This document shows positions 20,906-32,452 of a DNA stretch of 64,000 nucleotides, piece by piece (position 1 is the stretch's first letter; the number at the start of each line of letters is the position of its first letter). The position numbers and the translations under genes are program-made. This DNA is from Halictus rubicundus (Eukaryota; Arthropoda; Insecta; Hymenoptera; Halictidae): the NCBI RefSeq assembly GCF_050948215.1, contig NC_135156.1, forward strand, positions 930,001 to 994,000, given 5' to 3'. The notes beneath the pieces are model-generated. The model worked only from the letters and a program-made list of their open reading frames with translations. It did no database searches and was not told where the DNA came from.

Positions 20906-21639
20906 TGGTCAATTTTCTCGAGGTTAAAAAACGTTCGTACCACAATCTCTCTATTTTTCCCATATTCTACAAAGTTGCAGCTTTCATTTAAAAAAAATTT
21001 CATCGCTCTACGTCATTCGTATCGAAAGAAATGGACGGTCGTCCGAATGGTTGCGTGAGAACGCATATGTGGGTTCATAGCCAAAAACGAATGGTTATGT
21101 GAAAACGCATATGTGAGTTCATAGCTAAAAACGAATGGTTGTGTGAGAACCCATATATGGGTTCATAGCGCTCAAAGGGTTAAAATACGACAGAACTTTC
21201 CCTCCAACCTAATATATTTTTATGACAGTCCTAAGTACCCAATATTTGCAATTTTTGATGCTCCGCGAATTAAAAAATGGAATTTCAACAATTTGGGACT
21301 CAACAGATACTCCTTGTCAATTGTAACAACATTACATTTTTAATACATAGCATATAATAACTGTAGCTGCAATTATAATTATTTCTTAACGGAAAATAAT
21401 TCTGTTTATTCTAGAAAAAACTGAGATAAAAGATTAAGCAAGATCGTCAAAATGTTGCGAAAAAAGTACATTTTTCGGGTATTAAATGTAAATTGTAAAA
21501 TGTCCAAGTTTAAAAGTTCGGTACAACTACGATTTGCATTTAATGTTATTAATTCTTCTATTTTTGAGGACAGTGACATCTGCATAAGAAGGTTCATTTT
21601 TTGGTAAAATGTCACTAAAATCTTCGATCCAGCCCAGTG
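20906..21639. mobile_element. possible non-autonomous element or end of the unnamed transposon
   Basis: CGCGGCACACAGTGG on the left and the near-complement CCCAGTGTGTGCCGCG on the right form an inverted pair that spans the ends. The right end (CACTAAAATCTTCGATCC) also matches the terminus at 15775. Two explanations compete: a separate MITE, or the right end of the large element that starts at 15775. Confidence 0.4.
21044..21175 (+). repeat. tandem repeat, 3 x 44 bp
   Basis: Each unit starts CGAATGGTTG and holds GAGAACGCATATGTGGGTTC. Unit starts are at 21044, 21088 and 21132. The third unit is the most diverged. Confidence 0.85.
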
Positions 21640-22420
21640 TGTGCCGCGCCAGCTCCCATAGTCGTACCGTTTTAGGTAATTTTCCTACAGATCGAACCGT
21701 GAGTTGCGTCCGAAAGCTGAAAGTAGAAAGTATACATATGTATGCAGGACACTAAGGCTATCCCCAAGCTTGTGCTTTCGTTCAATTTTCTAATTTTTGT
21801 ACCATACTCCAGCTTGTATGCATTACCTAGATCAGCCATGCTTACGAGATAGCCGTTGCAAACAGTTCGCGAAGTCGACTTTGTCGTTGGTGTTACCTGT
21901 ACATACAACTGCGGGTTGCAAGTAGGTGGTGGAGATAAGCAGGTTCCCGGAAGGGAAACGTTTTATAGTATTTTGACTTTTGCAACGTTTCAAACTAATT
22001 GTAAACAACGCTGAAGAGTTGGACGGAAAGATAAGGGTAGAGGTAGATCTATTCTACGGAGGTGCATCGCCCCGTGCATCGTCACCTCTGGTGTCACCAA
22101 CTGCTCGCCACTCGTTGCCAGTCCAAGGGTGCTGGATTCTGCTCGAACCTGCAGTAATGTAGACCATAGCCAGCAACGAACTCGACATCTTGGGCTGTCG
22201 GTTGTCGGCTGTCCGTTGTCCGCAACGTCTATCTCGTGGGCATGCTTGCTTCCGGATCAGATCTAATCTAAAAGGCAACCAATTACTCACAAGCACCGGC
22301 CCACCTAGAACATTCTCCGCCAGAGCTATCTCCACCAGAACTTTTGGTTTAACATAATTCTGTCCTCTTTTGCTAAAATTCGTTAACGCACACTACACAA
22401 TATCCGCAGAAGAAGTTGAA
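21640..22420. other. no gene recognised
   Basis: Short ORFs on the minus strand (21672-21908, 22054-22335) have no domain I recognise and no splice context that would make them convincing exons. Confidence 0.3.
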
Positions 22421-22645
22421 TCAGTATAGATACAATTTGAAGAATCTCGTTAATCCCAGCCATAAGATAAGGTCCACAAATCTTTTTAAGTCAGTTTCAT
22501 TGATGAATTTCCAGTCATTCAAACGCTCAGATTGTTTGTGTTGTAGTGTCTTAATTGCATATCGTCCGCGTCTTATAACGTGGTACTCGGTACAGGGGCA
22601 ACTATCGAACAGTAAGTACAGTTCTATCTCGAGAAACGGCACCAA
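22421..22645 (-). pseudogene. piggyBac-like transposase fragment
   Basis: The 74-residue segment ends with ERLNDWKFINETDLKRFVDL and ILWLGLTRFFKLYLY. This resembles the piggyBac N-terminal region, where a W-x-x-T/I-x-x-E-L-K-x-F-x-G stretch is followed by I-x-x-G-I-x-R-x-P-K. It covers only the start of the DDE_Tnp_1_7 domain; no catalytic Asp is included. Two TTAA-flanked MITEs occur in the same window (24.9 and 29.0 kb), which is consistent with piggyBac-type activity in this genome, but this fragment cannot be tied to them. A chance resemblance is possible. Confidence 0.4.
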
Positions 22646-23232
22646 TATTTGTTTCGAGGATAGAAAATTTCCATCCTCTCTTCTTCTTTTGAAGTTGTCC
22701 GCTCGACAAATGTGTATGTCATATTTTATCTTTTTCCAACAAAAGTTATCGCTGCTTGACCGTCAATTGTATGGTCTGTCACTAAATTCGAGCCTCTCGC
22801 ACATTCTGTCTATTCACCCTCGACCCACTCGAGATCGAAGTTACGCCGCGTAGGTAGCCTGATCCGAGAAACGGCAGAAGCCGCCCTGAGCCACTCCCGC
22901 TTTTCGAGAGAAAACTGTGATATGGACAACTGAAAGTTTTTGGGTCCCAAACTAGCTCTCAATACTTTGGGCGAATAACATGTGTTCGGGACTCGAACAA
23001 AATCTATACGCTCGCGCCCGTCCGAAACAGTCCGAACCTGCACGATGCAGAACTCCCCAAGTTATTTCCTGGCCCTCGCTACCGGTCTGCAGGTTCCCCC
23101 ACCACTGACCACTTCATAGTACCCTACCGTGCTATTATCTCTCCTGGAGACATCCTCCCACATAAGTTTCTAGACAAACCCCCCCCCCCCGCCCCTTCCC
23201 CCCTCCAGACAGTTCCCCGGGCCTATCCTAGG
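22646..23232. other. no gene recognised; C12 run
   Basis: Moderately GC-rich sequence with a run of 12 C at 23179-23190 and no supported coding region. Confidence 0.35.
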
Positions 23233-23446
23233 CAGTGAAGACAGATTAAGACTCTTCCCCTACTCTATCTTGCTCATTCTACGGCGGCGAGTATCCCCCC
23301 CCAATAACCCCCCCTTCCGCCACGGCCCACTCACGTGACGCGTTTCGTCTCTGTCGTGCATGTGTCACAATGACACGTGACTCAACCGGTAATAACAGAG
23401 GCAGGACAACTGTATTCCCCTCAATTTCTCCGGTCTGGCTACATTC
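23233..23446 (-). repeat. hAT MITE family A, degenerate copy
   Basis: Landmarks in reverse orientation: CAGTGAAGACAGATTAAGAC at the left, CACGTGACGCGTTTCGTC in the middle, GGTCTGGCTACATTC at the right. The inside has been altered by C-rich expansion. Confidence 0.6.
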
Positions 23447-24919
23447 CTCACGGAGGCAGCTCTGCGTGACCTTACCATTGACGCCAGCTACTAATACTTG
23501 TAATATCTAAAAAAAAAGTTTTCAAATATCTAAACATTTAATTTATTCCATTATTTAGGTATAGTTATATTCATAACAAGCAAGCCGAGATTGTAATAAA
23601 ATTGGTTATTTTTCACAAAAATAGAAATAGTAGAAAATGACCTCGTATGCAATATAAATAACGCACTATTTACATCAAGTGCTGATCATTTTCATAATTT
23701 GGCAATGTCAATGTTATTCTTTAGTACATTTTAAATACATCCGTTTGTTTCTCAATATGACCAATGCACACGCTATTATTAATTACTAGAACATTATCAG
23801 CACATAGATTCAAATCTCAATTGACCTCATTATATTTATCGGAATTACCAGATAATGCGCCGACATATCAACATGGCTCGTGGTGAAAAGATCGGCTACA
23901 GCTCCGTCAATATGTTGAGTATCGGTTCATAACTTGGCCCACATACTTTTCGGAAGTATTATAGACTTACAAAAACAAAATCATTTTTTTTTCAACCAGT
24001 TATGCGAGTTACCATCCTTAACGCAGACTACGTCTTCCTATTAATTTAATATAATTATTAATGTACGAAGTAAGTTTATGGTAACAGCTTGTACGAATTA
24101 TTCAAAGATATTGTTTATCGAAGATGCTAAAGTCTTAGAATTTTCCATTATTTTTTGCAGTTTTTGAATTTTTTTAGTGTGTAAAGTGTACCCTTCACTG
24201 CCATCGCTAGCACCAGTACCAAGTCACTAGCCGACCATTCCATCCAGGAATGGGTCGATAGCTGTCGACGTGGAAGGCATAAGCGCTTTCACCATTCCAG
24301 CTACAGCACCACCGCCCAATAGTACCTTGAAATACAGAAAGTTGTGATAAGAATTCGGAAAAACCAATTGCAGCTATGAGTTTCATCAAATTTCTTCGAT
24401 ATTTTAACATACACCTAATTATATGTATGTATATAAATATACCAGAATTTTTGTAGTGTTTAATTGATGTTGTAGTAATCAACATTTTGAAACTTTAAGC
24501 CCTTATCACGGTATTCTTAAACATGTGCTGCACAAGCACTAATGTAAAATGAAATTTTTTAATTTCTCATAGAATCGAGAAACTTTTATGTTGAAAATAA
24601 GTCCACGCCCCATGTTGATCGAACAATTAATTATTAAACAAAGAAGATATGCTGTGAACGGGATATTCCTCTTTAGGGAAACATAGTTTAATATATAAAG
24701 AACTATTCTAGTTCTGATCAGTAGCATTAGTAACAATTAGTAATAAGTTCATATATAGTCCTTGAAATGTCCATAACCCTTTACGCTGTAACTAGAACAT
24801 TCCCGACTATATCTGTTAACAATTCATTGAAAAATGTGAATACTGAAGTTTTAAAATATATATTCTTGTCATACGGTAACATAGCGCGATCAACATTCTT
24901 GTATAACTTCGTGCATTAA
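23447..24919. other. no gene seen
   Basis: AT-rich sequence with only short unsupported ORFs. No repeat structure noticed. Confidence 0.35.
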
Positions 24920-25169
24920 GGGGGCCGGCAGGCATTTGGCCTTGACTGTCACGCTATGTTACGCTGTGCCTTTTTCCTAGACATTTTACGTCTTAAATAA
25001 GTAAGTAATCAATTAAAAATGCATACCACCGTGTTTGTATGCATTCTGTACGATTTTGTACGATTCTCTTAATTTCGAGAGATTTAGTGTTAAATGACGT
25101 AAAATGTCTAGAAAAAAAGGCATAGCGTAACATAGCGTGACAGTCAAGGCCAAATGCCTGCCGGCCCCC
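24920..25169. repeat. TTAA-flanked MITE (piggyBac-type)
   Basis: The 250-bp element starts GGGGGCCGGCAGGCATTTGG and ends with the exact complement, with inverted arms of about 75 bp. TTAA is present at both edges (24916-24919 and 25170-25173), the hallmark target of piggyBac-type transposition. No coding capacity. Confidence 0.9.
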
Positions 25170-25332
25170 TTAAAACTGAGAAGGATTGTACGGTGGACCA
25201 TAAACACCTACCACGGCGCAATTATCTGTCTTCGTTAGAAGAATCCATTTGTTTTAAACATAATATTATGTGTTATTTCTTTTACAAATTTAAGTTCTTT
25301 CACCTGTAAATTCGTCAACTAACTCTGTAAGC

Positions 25333-25530
25333 TAGTGCTGGGCACGTTTGCCTTAATTGAGGCAAAACCGTTCCCACCATAGCACCCACTGTCCCCTACC
25401 CGTAAGCGCCGTTACCGCGAGGCAACGAAGATGCGAGACACCATTGCCCGCGACGAAGATCCACGCTGCATGAAAGAAAGGTTGGTGAGGGAAGCAAACG
25501 TATGAGGGGCCCCAACCGTGCCCAGCACAG
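25333..25530 (+). repeat. hAT MITE family B, complete copy
   Basis: This 198-bp element has ends TAGTGCTGGGCACG and GCCCAGCACAG, each one base off the family terminus. Flanks CTGTAAGC (25325-25332) and CCGTAAGC (25531-25538) match at 7 of 8 bases, giving an 8-bp target duplication as in hAT. Confidence 0.88.
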
Positions 25531-25799
25531 CCGTAAGCAGTATTTTAGTGAGCTACAATAGACCCGGGCAACTTCTTCTCCGTTGTCGCTTCACGACTCC
25601 CATTAACAGTGTACCGGTTCCCCCACTATCAACTATTTCATGATTTGGACCGCGTGACCACATGACTGCGAATATATGCTTGTACATCTACACTGCACAG
25701 GAGTTTGGTGTAGGCACCCAGGAGTAGGGAGTGGAGGCATCTGTGGCTCGCGTGCCACAAGTTGACCAGGCCTAAGCTACAGTGTATGTTGCTCTAATA
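25531..25799. other. no gene seen
   Basis: A short stretch between two family B MITEs with no recognised content. Confidence 0.3.
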
Positions 25800-26032
25800 C
25801 AGTGCTGCGCACGGTTGAGGCCTCTCAGACGCTGGCTTCCCCCGCCAACCTTTCTTACATGCAGCGTATACTTTCGCCTTGTTGGCTGGTGTCTCGTGTC
25901 TTCGTTGCCCTACCGTACGTACCTTCTTAGCTGCTCGCGACAAGTGAAGCGCTTTTTTTCTCCATGGTAACGACGCTTACTGGAAGAAGACAGTGAGCGT
26001 TACGATGGGTACGGTTTTGCCTCAATTGTGAC
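25800..26032 (-). repeat. hAT MITE family B, truncated copy
   Basis: It starts CAGTGCTGCGCACGGTTG and carries the family modules CGCCAACCTTTCTTAC, GCTGCTCGCGACAAG and GGTTTTGCCTCAATTG. The expected terminal GCCCAGCACTG is missing after 26032. Confidence 0.8.
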
Positions 26033-26319
26033 AGATTCGTTCACGCGTTCTGCAGTTACCGACGTCAATAAACAAGGGGTTGTCCATCACTTAAAATTCC
26101 TAAGATTATATCTTATCTGCCTCTACGTGCTTGCTCAACCCAATTCATACTGACAATTTCCAAACAACGTAATACAGCCCGAATAGTGCGAAAGCGTCGA
26201 GTCCGATTTGTCATATTTGACGAACAGAAATATTCTGACGCACATTCACGCCTTCGAAATGTTTTTACGCAATAGACTTTATGGTATGAACAAGTGAATT
26301 CCATACTTATTTATAGATT

Positions 26320-26353
26320 ATCACACACGCGCGCGCGCGCACACACACACTCA
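26320..26353. repeat. CA/CG dinucleotide microsatellite
   Basis: A CACACA-GCGCGCGCGC-ACACACACAC run that switches between CA and CG units. Confidence 0.9.
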
Positions 26354-27335
26354 CATTCAAGAAACAATTTCAGTTATAATCCAATTAACCAAATTAACTA
26401 AATACTTTATACTATGTGGACAATTACTATACACATCCTGACTTTTTTAACTTGCTACATTCATATTTATCAAATGCATGATGCACAGTAAAACAAAAAG
26501 GCGGAAAGGAATGCCTATCGTTACAAATAAATAAATTTTCGAACCTTGAAAAATTCAGCAGCGCTTAAATGGTACATCAAAAGAGATGTCTTTATATCGC
26601 TTAACTTCACGTTGACAACCCAGACATTTTTAACTTTCTTTTATATAATCCTGCAGATATTCAAAAATCCAAGTTTTAATGTTAAAAATTCACTGGTTCA
26701 CGTGTGTAAAGTTGAATGTTTTTAAGCGTTTCTGACTGGTAAAGACGCCACCGTATTCATATGTACTCAAACGCAGATTTTCATAAAACGGTCATTTCTT
26801 TTTCATTGTCGCTGCTTCTGTTGGGGATTTCACTATACATTCAACAATTGTAGCCAAATTTTTTTACTATTTCTTTGTTTTTGTTTTATTTTTCAATGCA
26901 AACAAATTTTTGGCAGGTTTTGACGAAAATTTTTCTTCTTTTGCTTTTCTTCGAGCAATTTTTTTCTTGAGTATCCGTCGCGACAATGCTTCTTCATTTT
27001 CTTCCCCGAGTTTCAGTCTTTTGTTGATTTGCTTTTGGAAATCCCCGTATTACTTCTGGCGACTGGTAAAATCAAGGTCAAAGAGTGGTTCAAATATCCC
27101 CCAAACAGTGGTTCATTCAGCACAATAGACCATAAACAAATTACGAATGTCTTCAAAATATAGTAAGAAAAAATATTTCGACTTGAAAAGGTTAGTATGC
27201 AAATACCAGGATAGGAATGCACCTATTGTAAAAGTAAATTTGATGTCGTTTAAGACCACTTATTGATGACAACAAACTTTATAAATAATGAAAACGTCAG
27301 AAATAAAGCGGTTTTTATATCACAATAGTTCGTAT
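26354..27335. other. no gene seen
   Basis: AT-rich with unsupported ORFs only. Confidence 0.35.
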
Positions 27336-27510
27336 TGCAAATATAAACAGGAATAAACACTCCGCACCTCTACGAACGCATGTGAGGTTAGATTATGCAT
27401 AGAACTAATTAAATTGAACAAGGCAACCGAAACTTACTAGAAGAAAAAGAAATGTTTCTAGTGGTTCCACTATCCCCATGGTTCAGCTATCTCCACTATC
27501 CCCTATATTC
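27336..27510 (-). repeat. dispersed repeat, copy shared with 49.3 kb
   Basis: The stretch ATTGCAAATATAAACAGGAA then TAAACACTCCGCACCTCTAC matches, in reverse complement, 49303-49365. A GGTTCCACTATCCCC motif follows here and a similar GGTTCCACCATCCCC lies at about 50012. Confidence 0.5.
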
Positions 27511-27650
27511 TTGCTTTGAAATTTTCCACGCAAAATTGTATTATTAGACAATTTTTTAAATCTGACTATTTTTAAATGTGTTAGATTATAACATCATATT
27601 CTTCGCGTACAATTTAAGAGGGTCACCATGCCGTCTTGATGACTCTGTAA

Positions 27651-28018
27651 AACCACACACACATATAAGAAACCCACATACGCTTACGAAACTTGCAAGG
27701 GTTCACGGGGGCTCAAACTGACGCTTCAATATCGCAATGAGCAAATCAGAAGTGGTCAATTTGGTTTCCTAAAAGTCCAATCTAGCATTATACGGTCTCC
27801 AAAATGCCTGTTTGTACGTTATCGTGGAGTAATTTGTAATATTCGGCGGCGTACTGCCTGTCACGAGGCGTCTGAAACTGCACCTCGCGGTTCCGACATT
27901 TTTCACTACTAGCGCCACTGTCACTGTCAGGTGACATAGTGAAGCGTCAGTTTGAGCCCCCGTGAACCCTTGCAAGTTTCGTATGCGTATATGGCTTTCT
28001 TCTACGTGTGTGTGTGGT
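27651..28018. repeat. MITE with TIRs of about 85 bp
   Basis: AACCACACACACATATAAGA at the left is mirrored at the right end. The inverted arms share GAAACTTGCAAGGGTTCACG and GGGGCTCAAACTGACGCTTC. No transposase, and the short ORF inside has no recognised domain. The target duplication is not clear. Confidence 0.85.
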
Positions 28019-28678
28019 TAAACAAGTAAGTAACATTATTATTCTGAGCATCAAATGTTATATTCACTCCACGAGTAATTATAAATATGCGTTTGTAGAA
28101 CCTTATTCGCGACTCAAGTATCCGTACACCGAAATCCTACTCGCCAACGACATGGCCGTATCAAATGTGAAAATTGTTAATAACTTCAAAACGGGGAACA
28201 AATTGAAAATTTTTTTATTCTTAACTTTCATTTTATATTTCCAAGAAGAACCATCCCATTTTTCACTAATTTGGTGCCATAAGGAACCAATTCTGAATTC
28301 TTAAAACTTTTGCTTACGTCACTTTTTTATATATAATGAATCCCCCTTCAATCGTAAAGATATTTTTTGAAGAAAGATTCCCATTCTCTATTTTAAAGCC
28401 TCGTTTCACTCGCTAAACATACAAGCAGACAAATGTGAAAAAATATGTATCCAATATTTTTTCCAACATCTTTGTGTTAGCTGTAAGAACCTTAAGGAAA
28501 TCTGAAAATCCTATCTCAATATTCTGAGAAAACGTAGAATTCCGGAATATTTTAGAAGTTTTCAATTTCTGGAGCAATAAAATACGCTGATGTAAAAATA
28601 ATGAACCTCAACCGTTGTAAACAATATTGGGGGGAGACAGGAATTACAATAAATTCTGATACATCATATATGTTTACA
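28019..28678. other. no gene seen
   Basis: AT-rich flank of the BEL/Pao element with no recognised feature. Confidence 0.35.
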
Positions 28679-28972
28679 TGTCGCGATGATGAGGGTGGAT
28701 AAGTGGAACTATCCTGACGAGACTATACAATGGTATCTTGGTGAAAAAGTGCAGGCCCACTGGTCACGCAAGTACGTTCGAAGGCTCGAGCAAGAAGAAG
28801 AAGGATCCGACAACAGGATCATTTCGTAATTATAATGGATCAGCTTGACGCTACTGATTGATGCGCGTGATCGATGCGTAGATCGGTGCGTAGATAGATT
28901 CGCGTTTACGTATGTGTGTTCGCGATTACTATTCGAGGGACTCGCGTTCGCTGTCCGGAGGTTTTTAACCAG
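28679..28972 (-). repeat. BEL/Pao 3' LTR (internally deleted)
   Basis: It matches 34440-34880 from the first bases (GATGATGAGGGTGGATAAG here, GATGACGAGGGTGGATAGG there) through AGAAGAAGAAGGATCCGACA to CCGGAGGTTTT. It skips the segment that lies at about 34528-34690 in the other LTR. Confidence 0.85.
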
Positions 28973-29073
28973 TTAACTGTGTTTGACGAGTATACTCGTC
29001 ATGAAGAAATTGCAATATTTTGTGTCATGACGAGTATACTCGTCAAAACAGCTATAATTCAAACAGCGGTTAA
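28973..29073. repeat. short TTAA-flanked MITE with a 16-bp palindrome
   Basis: TTAACTGTGTTTGACGAG at the left and ACAGCGGTTAA at the right frame about 100 bp. The palindrome GACGAGTATACTCGTC occurs twice, at about 28982-28998 and 29028-29044, each followed or preceded by the start of AT-rich sequence. The TTAA edges suggest a piggyBac-type MITE. It lies at the junction of the 3' LTR and the interior of the BEL/Pao element. Confidence 0.7.
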
Positions 29074-30669
29074 TTTTTCAAAGAGGTCGCAACCGAGTGC
29101 AGTATGCATCCGATTACAAAAGGGAGTAGATATGGCAAAGCGGGTGCGCTGCAAGCTTGACATTCTTTGAAGCTCGTCGCGACGAACTGCCGCGTCGTAA
29201 TTTGTACATGTGTGACCGCTCGCCGCGACGGAACGAATGGTCATTGTGGGCTGTGTCTCATTCGCGTTCTGCTGGTCGCGGGTGTCGTTTTCGTAGAGAT
29301 ACACGGGGAGGAAACACAGCTTGACGAGCGGACGTTTGCACTCGGAGTTGGCAGTCTTCACCGTAACTACGTGGGTAATGTTATCCGCGCCGGGATGACA
29401 TTGAACTATCCGCGCAAATTCCCACTTGCTCGGGGGTGCAAGGGCGTTTCGGAGAAGGACGATACGACCCACCTTCGCGAGATGACTTGCGTGCGATGCG
29501 CCATTTCGTACGCTGTTGTAACGAATGAATATAATCATTCGACCACGATTTCCAAATCCTTTCGTACAATTTTTTTAAAAGCTGCCAACGACTCAGCCGC
29601 TAATCGTGTACATCGAGAAGAGTCGCGGCTGGAACGGTAGTGATCGCTGTGCCAACTGTATAATCATCGATGTTCGGATCGGACGGGAGTTCATCCAGGC
29701 CTCGATCTGACACAATACAGCTCGTCGAACGTGAGAGTGTTCGCATCGACGACTCGTTTCAAGTGATGTTCCATCCTTTGAATTCCGACTTCCCGCAGTC
29801 CGCCGAAATGCGAAGCTGCGGGAGGAATGAAGTGCCATGCGACCTGATCGCTCGCTAGTTTGTTAAGCAGATTCGGCTTGCGCGTGGCGGTTCGGAACGT
29901 CGCGGTCACTTCCTTATTGGCGTCTCGGAACGTAGTTCCATTGTCGCTATACATGGCGACAGGTAAACCGCGACACGAACTGAAACGATCGTAACACGTG
30001 ATGAACGCATCGGTTATGTAGGACTCTACCAATTCGATGTGCACGACGCGATTTGTCAGACATATCAACAGCGCGACATACGCTTTTGTCGATTTGTGTC
30101 CGCGACCGAGGATCGTTCGGACGGGGATGGGACCCGCATAGTTCACGCCGCAGTGTAAGAACGCACTTTCTGGGCGAGTAACTCCCACCGACGGAAGCTC
30201 CCCCATCAATTTGGACGGAATTTTCGCGTTTTGTCGCGCGCATTTTACGCATCGATATAACACTTGATACAGCACAGTAGGACCGTTAATTGAGGGCCTG
30301 CATGTAGCAAGGTCTGGTGCAGGTGGCTGATGAGCAGCGAAACGAGAGGATGCGAAACAAGGAGAATCGGATGTTAGGTTTCCTCGGGTAATGCTGCATT
30401 CCGAAGCCGTTCGTCAACGCAAATCAGTCCTTCCGAATCGAGGTACAGGTTTAACGCGGGAGAGGAAGCTTATCGTACAAACGCCGAAATTCGACTGGTT
30501 GTACCGCTTGTTGAATTGATTTAAGCCAGTACGTTCGCGCTCGCCGAATTTCTATTGTGAGCAGCGCGTTTGGAGTTGGGCAGTTTCCAGATTGACCTTC
30601 CGTGACCGATAACGACGATCTGGGATGGCTAATGGGTGACCGCAGTTTCGCGATGAAACGCAAACACAC
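29059..30669 (-). pseudogene. BEL/Pao integrase region
   Basis: Segments from high to low: RARTYWLKSIQQAVQPVEF (before the H2C2 zinc-binding part), YRCVKCARQNAKIPSKLMGE, the integrase core, and a C-terminal DUF5641-like part with PSKWEFARIVQCHPGADNI and RPLVKLCFLPVYL. In the core, CGVNYAGPI corresponds to the first catalytic strand, where the family usually has Asp instead of this Asn. The second Asp is present in MYSDNGTTF, and the Glu in HFGGLREVGI. The enzyme joins element cDNA to host DNA. The lost Asp and frameshifts make this copy inactive. Confidence 0.85.
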
Positions 30670-31020
30670 ATGCAGTCACGCGGAGAAGCGTGAGCCAACT
30701 TGAGAATCGCATGGCTAGATCCCACGGTTATAGTTGAGTGACCGCATGAAGGCGGTAGGGAGACGTTTCTCCAAAGTAGTCGTTACCGAGAGTGGCGGTA
30801 TTTCGCAGGGGCACGAGGTAGATGGCGATTTGAGCTACCTCGGACCATGCCACCATAATGAGTGGTTCACAAACTGCAGGACACTCATTCCGCGAGAGGC
30901 GCAGTCGACGGGATTTTCCTTCGATTGAATATGGTGCCATTGAAATTTTGGCACTAGTTCCTGAATGTTCGCGACTCGGTTCGCGACAAACGTTTTCCAG
31001 CTCGAAGCAGGTTGGCTTAT

Positions 31021-32452
31021 CTATACGAGGGTAATTGTGGAGTCAATCCAGCCGTGCATCTCGCACGCAGAGTCCTCGAGCAAAGCTCGTATGAATGCCA
31101 TCAAACGAGAAAGAAGCAAAGCTCCGTATAGCTCAAGGCGCGTAATTGTGACGGATTTGAGCGGAGCCACTTTAGACTTCGCAGCAAGAAGAGAGATGAG
31201 AATATCTCCATTGTTCGTTGTCACGCGAGAGTAAACAACTGCGGCAGAAGCGTTTTGCGAAGCGTCTGCGAAGCCGTGCAGTTCTGTTTCAGGAATGTTC
31301 AACCTGTGTCCTGTCCATCGAGGTAGAACCATCGATCGGAGAAGGTGAACTTGGGTGCAATACATTTTCCAGGTTTCGCGGAGCTCGTTTGGGATTATCT
31401 CGTTCCAATCACACTTCTGCAACCAGAAACGTTGCATTCGCATTTTTGCCACGACCACAACGAGGTCGTAGAATCGTGCAATTGTCGAAAGAATTTCCGT
31501 TTGGTTGCCAAAATGACGTTTCGAATTCCGACATCGAAACGAAATGAGTCGTTCTCGGGATTTCAATTGATACCGAGGACCTTTACATTGTCATCGGGTA
31601 ACAGCGGTTTGCTGACGGCAAGGCCATGATCTGAGGGACCAATATCGGCAACTAACGCAGGGCAATTATTAGCCCATTTGTGCAATTTAAATCCACCTGT
31701 TTTCAACAGAGCAGTTACGTGATCACGAGTTTGATGTGCTAACCGCGAACCGTCCGCGCCGAACACGCAGTCGTCCGTATAGATTTGATGGCGAAGAACC
31801 AGCTGTGCCAAAGGATATTTCGACTCTTCGCCCTTCGCAAGTTGTTGTAAGACCCGTAGAGCAAGATAAGGAGCGGGACCGGCACAGTATGTAACGGTCA
31901 AGAGCTGATAGTGGTGCAATGGTTCCGCGGTAGGAGATCGCCACAAAACCCGTTGATAGTCACCGTCCTTGTGGTCTACGAGGATCTGCCGGTACCTCTT
32001 AGCAATGTCTGCGATGAAGACGTAACGATAGCGGCGCCATCAAAGAATTACAGCGACTAAGTCTGTTTGAAATTTGGGACCGATCAATAAGTGTTTAATA
32101 ACTTCCCGTTCCCTGTTTTCGAGGATGCGTTGAAGACTACTTAAAGCCGTGTTGTAGCGCTGTGATGACGAACGACAGCGTGATGCGGTATGTACACGGT
32201 TTGAAGAGATGGAACCGTTGACGACTTCGTGACTTCGACCATATGACCGAGACCATCATACTCGCTTAAGAACTGAGAATATTCCGCTGAATGCTGCGCA
32301 TTTCGTTGTAACCGATTTTCCTGTCTTAAAAGCATGGTGTTCGCCGCGGCGAGTGAAGGCCCAATTTCGATGGGAAGTTTTACAATAAAGGGCAAGCGAA
32401 CGATATACTGTCTATTCGGGGCTCCAGTGTGCGTGGGTTGAAAATGTTCCAC
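31021..32452 (-). pseudogene. BEL/Pao reverse transcriptase and RNase H
   Basis: RT pieces run from 32452 down: QYIVRLPFIVKLP, VYIPHHAVVR, then LRHQIYTDDCVFGAD with the catalytic box Y-T-D-D (usual form Y-V-D-D), followed by GGFKLHKWANN. RNase H follows at 31021-31566 with ELHGFADASQNASAAVVY, SVTITRLELYGALL and GWIDSTITLV, whose acidic residues match the family's active site. A stretch between about 31950 and 32140 is out of frame, so the RT fingers/palm are damaged. The two activities would copy element RNA into DNA. Confidence 0.88.

Noticed and set aside
22054..22335. Minus-strand ORF of 93 residues as a possible host gene
   Set aside because: No recognised domain, no splice signals of note, and composition typical of random GC-richer DNA.
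29167..29640. 157-residue plus-strand ORF
   Set aside because: It is the antisense of the BEL/Pao integrase C-terminal region.
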